Of a stretch of DNA of 6,939 bases, positions 1 to 4,739 are shown in pieces. Each line of letters starts with the position of its first letter. Positions within the stretch are counted from its first letter, which is position 1. Origin of the DNA: Spirochaetaceae bacterium (GTDB lineage Bacteria; Spirochaetota; Spirochaetia; Treponematales; Treponemataceae); NCBI GenBank assembly GCA_031290725.1, contig JAITMZ010000149.1, positions 1 through 6,939 of the forward strand, read 5' to 3'. A program made the translations under genes and the position numbers. Under the pieces are notes generated by a model that searched no databases, had not been told where the DNA came from, and saw only the letters and a program-made list of their open reading frames with translations.

Positions 1-406
1 CTTCGGCTCGGGTCAGGTCGGTTTTACCGTTCAAAAAAGCCCGCAGGGTAAACTCTCCCTGTTCGGCCTGGCGAAATCCTCCGGCCGCAAGGACGCGTAA
101 AACTGAGGTGAGCACGTTCACCCCGCCGTGGCAGTAAATCTCCACCATGTCCTCGCCGGTGAAACTTCCCGGCCCGCGAAATACCGCCGCCAGCACCTCG
201 TCAATAGGTTCACGTTTCCCCCCCGGCCCGCTGTCCAAAAACCAGCCGTGTACCAGCGTGTGGGATTTCGCCGCCCGGAGTGCCTCGGGCCGGGAAAAAT
301 ACCGGGATGCCAGTTCGATGACCCCCTCCCCGGAGGTTCGCACAATCCCGATGGCCTGCGGCGCCAAGGCCGACGCGATGGCCGCGATAGGCGTTTCCGT
401 GTTCAA
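1..406 (-). CDS. mnmE: tRNA-modification GTPase MnmE (TrmE/ThdF), N-terminal part; runs off the left edge
   Basis: The 135 visible codons match the TrmE N-terminal domain. Known family role: with MnmG it installs the (carboxymethyl)aminomethyl group on wobble uridine 34 of certain tRNAs; this domain binds the 5-formyl-tetrahydrofolate one-carbon donor and dimerises. Motifs seen: the opening strand TPIAAIAS (residues 5-12), IGIVRTSG (19-26), SFTGEDMVEIYCHGG (81-95) and GEFTLRAFLNGKTDLTRAE (117-135), the last two being family signatures. The GTPase domain and the C-terminal cysteine motif lie outside the window. The start is TTG at 406-404. In frame upstream there is only GGC and then the TAG stop of ygeX, so no earlier start exists, and TTG places the first strand where the family expects it. 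I see no Shine-Dalgarno sequence, so translation probably depends on ribosomes finishing ygeX three bases upstream. No promoter was found for it alone. Identity is very secure; the start is fairly secure. Confidence 0.95.
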   Translation of the reverse strand, partial: MNTETPIAAIASALAPQAIGIVRTSGEGVIELASRYFSRPEALRAAKSHTLVHGWFLDSGPGGKREPIDEVLAAVFRGPGSFTGEDMVEIYCHGGVNVLTSVLRVLAAGGFRQAEQGEFTLRAFLNGKTDLTRAE

Positions 407-409
407 GCC

Positions 410-1624
410 CTAGTCGCCGGCATATGCCCCGTCCCAGGTGATACGGCGGTAGCGATCCGGGTCGGTGTCTCCTTCGGTGCTGATCACCAGGATTTCCGAG
501 TCCCCGTTCAGGCCCAGCTCATCCCGGAGACCCGCATACGCCGCATCCCGGAGTGCCGTGAACACCAGCCCGGCGGCGGACGCCCCGGATTCGCCGGAGA
601 TGATCCGTGTGTCCCCCGGGAGGGGTGCCCCCAGCATACGCATACCCACAGCGGTCACCCAGTCCCAAATCGAAATGAAAAAATCGCTGTGGTTTTTGAG
701 TATCCCCCAGGAAAGGTTACACGCCTCCCCGCAGGCCAACCCCGCCATAATTGTGGGCATGTCCCCCCCCACCGCAGTGAGCGTGCCCCCGGCGCGCACC
801 GACCGGGCCAAGCAGTCTGCCACCGCCGCCTCCACGGTACACATTACCGGCTGCTGTCCCGGGTACGCGTTGGCGAAATACCCGTGGACCGACCCGGCGA
901 AGGAACCCACCCCAGCTTGGGCGAACACATGGGTGGGCCGTTCCACCCCGGCGGACCGCAATTGGTTGTGGGCCTCCCAGGAGACGGTGCCGTAACCCTG
1001 CATGATCCATGCGGGAATATCCCCGTAGCCCGGCCAATCCGTGTCCTGCACAATGACCCCGTGCCTGTCCTGCTCCACCTGGGTCTTGCAGTACCGGATG
1101 GCGTCGTCGTAGTTCATATCCACAATGGACGCGTCGGCCCCTTCGCGCAAGATATTGTTCAGGCGGCTGGGGGATGTGCCTGCGGGCATATATATCACGC
1201 ATTTTTGCCGCAACTTGTTGGCGGCCCAGGCCACCCCGCGGCCGTGGTTTCCATCGGTGGTGGCGTAGAAGGTGATGTTCCCCAGCCGCTCTTTGGTTTG
1301 GTCGGACACCAGGGTGGGGTAATCCAGTTCAGACAGGTCTTTTCCCAACTCGGCGGCGATGTACCGGCCCACCGCGTGGGAACCTCCCAGCACCTTGAAG
1401 GAATTCAGTCCGAACCGGAAGGATTCGTCCTTCACGTAGATCCCCTTCACCCCCAGGGCGCGGGCCAGATTTTTCAGGCTCACCAGGGGGGTCACGGTGT
1501 ACTGGGGAAAACTGTGGTGGAAACGCTGCACCTTGAGCATAGCGTCTTCGGTGAGGTAGGTCATGCTTTGGGCGCAGTCGGTTTTAGGCAGGGTGTTCTT
1601 CACCCAAGTGATTTTTTCTTTCAT
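410..1624 (-). CDS. ygeX: Diaminopropionate ammonia-lyase (YgeX family, PLP fold-type II)
   Basis: The 404-residue protein closely resembles E. coli YgeX (about 398 aa). Known reaction: PLP-dependent alpha,beta-elimination of D- and L-2,3-diaminopropionate to pyruvate and two ammonia, in the cytosol. Seen: KDESFRFGLNSFKVLGG (65-81) with the Schiff-base lysine at K77, the same number as in E. coli; TTDGNHGRGVAWAA (122-135) with candidate catalytic D124; VQDTDWPGY (192-200) with candidate D194; QAGVGSFAG (236-244); VGGDMPTIMAGLACGE (285-300); SGESGA (343-348), the phosphate-binding side; and VISTEGDTD (380-388). All expected active-site segments are present. The frame stays open upstream to an ATG at 1807, but those 61 residues are low-complexity translation of an intergenic repeat; the ATG at 1624 gives the K77 register and sits six bases after a -10 box. 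It is not beside ygeW, ygeY or selenate/xanthine-dehydrogenase-like genes as in E. coli; instead mnmE follows after three bases. An eight-G run (770-763) encodes part of the VGGDMP motif. Confidence 0.96.
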   Translation of the reverse strand: MKEKITWVKNTLPKTDCAQSMTYLTEDAMLKVQRFHHSFPQYTVTPLVSLKNLARALGVKGIYVKDESFRFGLNSFKVLGGSHAVGRYIAAELGKDLSELDYPTLVSDQTKERLGNITFYATTDGNHGRGVAWAANKLRQKCVIYMPAGTSPSRLNNILREGADASIVDMNYDDAIRYCKTQVEQDRHGVIVQDTDWPGYGDIPAWIMQGYGTVSWEAHNQLRSAGVERPTHVFAQAGVGSFAGSVHGYFANAYPGQQPVMCTVEAAVADCLARSVRAGGTLTAVGGDMPTIMAGLACGEACNLSWGILKNHSDFFISIWDWVTAVGMRMLGAPLPGDTRIISGESGASAAGLVFTALRDAAYAGLRDELGLNGDSEILVISTEGDTDPDRYRRITWDGAYAGD

Positions 1625-1630
1625 AGGGAT

Positions 1631-1659
1631 AGTATACATGACGACGCAAAAAACCTCAA
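1631..1659 (-). promoter_or_regulatory. Sigma70-type promoter of ygeX, probably leaderless
   Basis: Reading the minus strand, TTGAGG (1659-1654) is followed by a 17-base spacer and TATACT (1636-1631), then six bases (ATCCCT) and the ygeX ATG at 1624. Known sigma70 geometry puts the transcription start about seven bases after the -10 box, at or within one or two bases of the A of ATG. No Shine-Dalgarno precedes the ATG. The mRNA is therefore inferred to have little or no 5' leader. This promoter presumably also serves mnmE. Confidence 0.75.
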
Positions 1660-1791
1660 GGGGTGCGCCCCGCACACACGCAGACCCGCCCACTGAGGCC
1701 CCTCCTCCCTCCGTGTCCCTCCGCGTGGGGTTCGACAGGCTCACCCATCGCCGGTTGATGAGCGGTACGCGGAGTGTGCCTGTCGAAGCAC
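1660..1791. repeat. Intergenic element with two interleaved inverted repeats between divergent promoters
   Basis: This gene-free stretch fills exactly the space between the -35 boxes of the divergent promoters. Two perfect inverted repeats are seen: CTCCGCGT (1719-1726) with ACGCGGAG (1767-1774), and TTCGACAGGC (1731-1740) with GCCTGTCGAA (1778-1787). The arms interleave, so as RNA both helices together would make a pseudoknot rather than nested hairpins. The left half (1660-1718) is C-rich and shows no comparable structure. The frame on the minus strand stays open through the element and reads as low-complexity peptide, which I treat as accidental. It is probably a dispersed intergenic repeat; a regulatory site for either gene cannot be excluded. 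Outer limits are set by the promoters, not by an observed boundary. Confidence 0.55.
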
Positions 1792-1820
1792 TTGCACATT
1801 TCTCCACTTTGTGCTATACT
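1792..1820 (+). promoter_or_regulatory. Sigma70-type promoter of the DUF975-sppA-GNAT operon, probably leaderless
   Basis: TTGCAC (1792-1797), a 17-base spacer and TATACT (1815-1820) form a strong promoter, helped by an extended -10 (TGC just before TATACT). Six bases (ATTCCT) separate the -10 box from the ATG at 1827, so transcription should begin at or next to the start codon. No Shine-Dalgarno is present. From the -10 box to the ATG the sequence matches the ygeX promoter at 14 of 15 positions. Confidence 0.8.
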
Positions 1821-1826
1821 ATTCCT

Positions 1827-2699
1827 ATGTTTGAAACTTGGCGATTCAAGATTGATGCCCTGTCCCAGCTGCGGGGTCACCGGTTGGTTCCGGCGCTGAT
1901 CATCCTGTTCTACATGGCTATCCGGAACGTAATGGTCCTCCAATACGCCGCTTTTACTCCCGACAGCGAAGCCTTATTAGGCTATTCCGCAGAATTTTTC
2001 CGATACTGGGACTTTTCCTTCCCCAGCCTGGGCGGGATGTTTCCAGCCGTGGGAAACCGTGCCGGCATCCTGGTTTGCATGGGGATCCTCGTGAGTCTCA
2101 TCACCGCAGCCATCCAGATAGCCCTCTACCGCTACTTTTTGGCCTTCAGTACCTCCAGCGCTGCTACAGGCTTTCCGGTATTCCTGGACGGGCTCGTGTT
2201 CTGGGGGAAAAGCATCCTGGGATCCGTCTACCTGGCCTTGCGGATGATCGCTTGGTCGCTGCTCCTGATCCCCTTATTCGGCCTGTTTGCTGCCCTGGAA
2301 TCGGTACTGGGCTGGCGGATCATCATGGCGGCGCTCTTCCCCGCCGGCATTGGCCTTTGGGGGTTTCTCTACTTCTATAAATACCTGTCCTATTCCCAGA
2401 TGTTCTTTGTGCTTGCGGAGTATCCCCAGGTGGGGGTGCGAAAAGCCCTGAAGACCAGCGCACTGATAACCCAGGGCTGCCGCGGACATCTGTTTTTGTT
2501 GCTGCTGAGCTTCCTGGGTTGGGAAATTCTGTGTTTGTTCACCGCGGGCATCGGCTTTTTGTTTCTCCATCCCTACCTGTTCACCACCCAGGCCAATGCC
2601 TACAAATTTCTAAAAACCCGGGCATTCAAAGCCGGCATCTTGGTACCCCGTGCGGCACCGCCGCCGCCGGAGGAGCCTATCCGAATCGAGGAAGCATAA
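1827..2699 (+). CDS. DUF975-family integral membrane protein
   Basis: A 290-residue hydrophobic protein of unknown biochemical function. Likely membrane segments lie near residues 18-38, 78-104, 126-155 (possibly two helices), 163-188 and 221-252. The stretch at about 188-250 (YSQMFFVLAEYPQVGVRKAL, then LFLLLLSFLGWEILCLFTAG and GFLFLHPYLFTT) matches the DUF975 signature pattern: a Y-x-M/L-A-D/E-x-P segment followed by a GW and a glycine-rich turn before a final helix. The end is a short Pro/Glu-rich tail (277-290). The frame is open back to an ATG at 1563, but those residues read through the intergenic repeat; the ATG at 1827 sits six bases after the -10 box and begins a normal protein. The stop is directly followed by the sppA ATG, so the two are surely co-transcribed. 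Function is unknown; the pairing with a membrane peptidase suggests an envelope role, which is only inference. Confidence 0.85.
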   Translation: MFETWRFKIDALSQLRGHRLVPALIILFYMAIRNVMVLQYAAFTPDSEALLGYSAEFFRYWDFSFPSLGGMFPAVGNRAGILVCMGILVSLITAAIQIALYRYFLAFSTSSAATGFPVFLDGLVFWGKSILGSVYLALRMIAWSLLLIPLFGLFAALESVLGWRIIMAALFPAGIGLWGFLYFYKYLSYSQMFFVLAEYPQVGVRKALKTSALITQGCRGHLFLLLLSFLGWEILCLFTAGIGFLFLHPYLFTTQANAYKFLKTRAFKAGILVPRAAPPPPEEPIRIEEA

Positions 2700-3671
2700 A
2701 TGATACAGAAAAAAAAGAAACACACCGGACTCATCGTTTTTATCGTCATCATCGTTCTGCTGGCCTGCATGGCGGCGGTTTCGTTTTTCGCCGTCCCCCG
2801 CCGGTCACCGGAGCGGCCCGTCAAATTTTTTTCCCAGGAATATCTGGCGGTGCTCTCCGTGAACGGGGTGATCCAGGATGAAAACAAAACCTATAACCAG
2901 GACTGGCTCCTGGACACCATAGGCCGGCTGAAAAACGACCGAAAGAACCTGGGGGTATTCCTATTCATCGACTCCCCCGGCGGTTCGGTTTACGAGGCCG
3001 ACGAGGTGTACCTGGCGCTGCGGGACTACGCCAGATCGGGGAAGGAACTCCGCGCATACCTGGGGCCCCTGGCCGCCTCCGGAGGCTACTACATCGCCTG
3101 CGCTGCGGAACACATTGATGCCAACCGCAACACCCTCACGGGCTCCATCGGGGTCATCGGCTCCCAATCGGTGGACTTAACCCGCCTCCTGGATACCTAC
3201 GGCATCCGGGTGACCACCATTACCGCCGGCAAAAACAAGAATATGCTGAACTTCAACAACCCCCTCACGGCGGAACAGCGGGCTATCATGCAATCCATCG
3301 CCGACGAATGTTACGAGCAATTCGTGTCCATCGTGGCGGATGCCCGGCATTTGAGCGTGACACAGGTGAAAACCCTGGGGGACGGCAGGATCTACACCGC
3401 CTCCCAGGCCAAGAGCGCCGCCCTCATCGACGGAATCGACGGCTTTGACGAATCTCTGGAAAAATTCAAAACTACCCTTCTTCCCCACACCAAGTCCGGC
3501 ACTCTGGAGATAGTCCATTACACCTACACCCCCCGGTCAAGCCTCTCTGACTTCTTCGCAGCCATGACGGGGGCGGCGAAGAACAATGCGTACAGCCCGA
3601 TACCGAAGGCTGCCCTGGAAAAACTCGCCCCCGCCGGCGTGAAATATCCGGCTTACCTGTACATGCCGTGA
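2700..3671 (+). CDS. sppA: Signal peptide peptidase SppA, S49 serine protease, short membrane-anchored form
   Basis: Known role: a membrane-anchored Ser/Lys protease that degrades cleaved signal peptides and membrane-protein fragments. The 323-residue length fits the single-domain form (as in Bacillus) rather than the duplicated ~600-aa E. coli form. Seen: a basic start with four lysines (4-7) and one membrane helix (about 9-31), then a domain facing out of the cytoplasm; VLSVNGVI (51-58); FIDSPGGSVYEADEVY (89-104), carrying the oxyanion-side DSPGG; AASGGYYIACAA (125-136) with nucleophile S127; TGSIGVIG (147-154); and AGKNKN (176-181) holding the expected general-base lysine (K178 or K180). 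The C-terminal part (about 262-323) is variable in the family. The ATG directly follows the stop of the DUF975 gene, with a Shine-Dalgarno GAGGA at 2688-2692. The next gene overlaps its stop by four bases. A run of eight A (2709-2716) at codons 3-6 is slip-prone. Confidence 0.94.
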   Translation: MIQKKKKHTGLIVFIVIIVLLACMAAVSFFAVPRRSPERPVKFFSQEYLAVLSVNGVIQDENKTYNQDWLLDTIGRLKNDRKNLGVFLFIDSPGGSVYEADEVYLALRDYARSGKELRAYLGPLAASGGYYIACAAEHIDANRNTLTGSIGVIGSQSVDLTRLLDTYGIRVTTITAGKNKNMLNFNNPLTAEQRAIMQSIADECYEQFVSIVADARHLSVTQVKTLGDGRIYTASQAKSAALIDGIDGFDESLEKFKTTLLPHTKSGTLEIVHYTYTPRSSLSDFFAAMTGAAKNNAYSPIPKAALEKLAPAGVKYPAYLYMP

Positions 3672-4204
3672 AGGGAACACCTTTGATCCGCCCGGTGACC
3701 ATGGATGACGCGGAGGCCATCCGCTCCATCTACAACTACTACATTGAGCGCACCCCTATCTCCTTTGAGGAAATGCCGGTAACCCGCAGAGAAATGGCGG
3801 AACGAATCCGGTCGGTCACGGCATCCTTCCCCTGGTACGCCTGCGAGGAAGCCGGCGAAATCCTGGCCTATGCCTATATGCATCCCTTCCGCGAACGCTC
3901 CGCCTACCGTTTCACCTTGGAAGACTCGATTTACGTCCGCCACGATGCCTTCCGCCGGGGGTTTGGCCGCACCCTTTTGGCTCGGCTCCTGGCCGATCTG
4001 GCCGGCAAGGACATCCATTCGGTCATCGCCGCCATCACCATCCCTAACGAACCCAGCGTCGTACTCCATCAGGCTTTTGGCTTCAAAAAAATCGGGCACC
4101 TTCGGGAGGTGGGCTACAAGTTTGACCGCTGGATAGACGTGGGGTATTGGGAATATTTGACGGGAAAAGACCGAAAATTAGGCAACGCCGAAACGCTGCC
4201 TTAG
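3668..4204 (+). CDS. GNAT N-acetyltransferase, phosphinothricin acetyltransferase-like (Pat/YncA family)
   Basis: A 178-residue GNAT-fold enzyme. The family transfers acetyl from acetyl-CoA to the alpha-amino group of phosphinothricin, methionine sulfoximine/sulfone or similar amino acids; the natural substrate here is unknown. Seen: LIRPVTMDDAEAIRSIYNYY (6-25), AYAYMHPFRERSAY (67-80), EDSIYVRHDAFRRGFGRTLL (85-104) with the acetyl-CoA pyrophosphate loop R-R-G-F-G-R-T, an IPNEPSVVLHQAFGF segment (125-139) and a VGYKFDRWIDVGYWE end (148-162), all family hallmarks. The last ~14 residues run beyond the family's usual end toward the repeat region. Start choice is open: GTG at 3668 overlaps the sppA stop as GTGA, suggesting coupling, while TTG at 3683 has a Shine-Dalgarno-like AAGGGA (3671-3676) and begins at MIRPVT, the common family start. 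Third gene of the operon. Confidence 0.88.
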   Translation: MKGTPLIRPVTMDDAEAIRSIYNYYIERTPISFEEMPVTRREMAERIRSVTASFPWYACEEAGEILAYAYMHPFRERSAYRFTLEDSIYVRHDAFRRGFGRTLLARLLADLAGKDIHSVIAAITIPNEPSVVLHQAFGFKKIGHLREVGYKFDRWIDVGYWEYLTGKDRKLGNAETLP

Positions 4205-4223
4205 GGAACCACTGTTTTGTTCC

Positions 4224-4301
4224 GGGCACACCGAAAAGCTCGGCCAGACCCGGTTTTCTACAGGGCACATCTAAAAACCCCGGTTGGGTTTTCAGATGTG
4301 C
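4224..4301. repeat. Two adjacent copies of a GGGCACA-type palindromic repeat
   Basis: The gap between the convergent GNAT and trxA genes contains repeat units beginning GGGCACA. The second unit (4263-4301) has arms GCACATCTAAAAACC (4265-4279) and GGTTTTCAGATGTGC (4287-4301), complementary except for one position, around a seven-base loop. The first unit (4224-4262) starts GGGCACACCGAAAA and ends near CCGGTTTTC, a degenerate version with a poorer stem. A clearer relative of the second unit lies at 6129-6166 beside another gene. These are inferred to be dispersed intergenic repeats of the REP/MITE kind. The hairpin could also help stop transcription from the plus-strand operon, but it lacks the terminal T-run of a canonical terminator. 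Confidence 0.65.
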
Positions 4302-4304
4302 TTC

Positions 4305-4325
4305 GCATTTGCATATCGCAAATGC
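4305..4325. repeat. Small inverted repeat between two larger hairpins
   Basis: GCATTTGC (4305-4312) and GCAAATGC (4318-4325) are perfectly complementary around a five-base loop (ATATC). It sits directly between the palindromes at 4265-4301 and 4340-4369, so it may be part of one composite element. No T-run follows on either strand. Confidence 0.5.
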
Positions 4326-4339
4326 AGTCTGAATTGGAA

Positions 4340-4369
4340 CACTTCTAAAAACTGGAGTTTTTAGAAGTG
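4340..4369. terminator. Perfect 13-bp hairpin at the 3' end of trxA; possible bidirectional terminator or repeat copy
   Basis: CACTTCTAAAAAC (4340-4352) and GTTTTTAGAAGTG (4357-4369) pair perfectly around a four-base loop (TGGA). On the minus strand the hairpin begins two bases after the trxA stop codon, and on the plus strand it lies downstream of the GNAT gene. The T-run is inside the stem rather than after it, so it is not a textbook intrinsic terminator. Its flank (GTGCCC) and A/T stem pattern resemble the GGGCACA repeats next to it, so it may be a shortened member of that family used as a terminator. Confidence 0.5.
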
Positions 4370-4371
4370 CC

Positions 4372-4680
4372 CTACAGAGCCAGTTGAGACAGAAGGGCGT
4401 CCCGGGGTAGTGCGCCCACAATGCGTTTTTCTACCTTGCCGGCGCGGAACAGAAGCAGCGTGGGAATGCTCTGCACGGCGTAGGATGCGGCCAGGTCGCC
4501 CTCGTCGTCCACGTTTACCTTGCCCACGGTGATGTCGTTTCGTTCTTTGGCCAATTCATCCACCACGGGACTCATCATCCGGCAGGGGCCGCACCAGGGC
4601 GCCCAGAAATCCACCAATACGGGCTTATCGCTGTGCAGCACCTGGTCGGGAAAAGTATCTTTTGTCAATGTCAATGCCAT
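4372..4680 (-). CDS. trxA: Thioredoxin
   Basis: A 102-residue protein of normal thioredoxin length and pattern. Known role: a cytosolic dithiol-disulfide oxidoreductase reduced by thioredoxin reductase, serving ribonucleotide reductase and other disulfide substrates. Seen: VLVDFWAPWCGPCRM (21-35) with redox cysteines C30 and C33 in the classic WCGPC site and the buried acid D24; KVNVDDE (54-60); the cis-proline loop SIPT (71-74, P73); and FRAGKVEKRIVGA (78-90), the usual G-x-V-x-x-x-x-G end. No signal peptide or membrane segment. Start ATG at 4680 is preceded by AGGAG (4691-4687) with six bases between. It has its own promoter in the 59-base gap after the M20 peptidase gene and ends two bases before a strong hairpin, so it can be a single-gene transcript. 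Confidence 0.97.
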   Translation of the reverse strand: MALTLTKDTFPDQVLHSDKPVLVDFWAPWCGPCRMMSPVVDELAKERNDITVGKVNVDDEGDLAASYAVQSIPTLLLFRAGKVEKRIVGALPRDALLSQLAL

Positions 4681-4698
4681 ATAAAACTCCTAGGTATA

Positions 4699-4727
4699 AA
4701 TATACCCAAAACCGACGAAAAAGGCAA
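4699..4727 (-). promoter_or_regulatory. Promoter and ribosome binding site of trxA
   Basis: On the minus strand TTGCCT (4727-4722), a 17-base spacer and TATATT (4704-4699) fit sigma70 spacing. The predicted start is near 4692, putting the Shine-Dalgarno AGGAG (4691-4687) at the very 5' end of a leader of about 12 bases. This contrasts with the leaderless pattern at ygeX and the DUF975 gene. The promoter lies wholly in the gap after the M20 peptidase stop. Confidence 0.6.
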
Positions 4728-4739
4728 GAAAAATCGGCG

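Noticed and set aside
128..1696. 522-codon open frame on the plus strand
   Set aside because: It is the antisense shadow of ygeX and mnmE: low-complexity composition rich in Pro, Gly, His and Arg, no family motifs, while the opposite strand has full, conserved enzymes.
1625..1807. N-terminal extension of ygeX to the ATG at 1807
   Set aside because: The 61 extra residues translate the intergenic repeat and promoter; the ATG at 1624 gives the lysine register of characterised YgeX.
1563..1826. N-terminal extension of the DUF975 protein to the ATG at 1563
   Set aside because: It would overlap ygeX antisense and cross the intergenic repeat and the operon's own promoter; the normal membrane protein starts at 1827.
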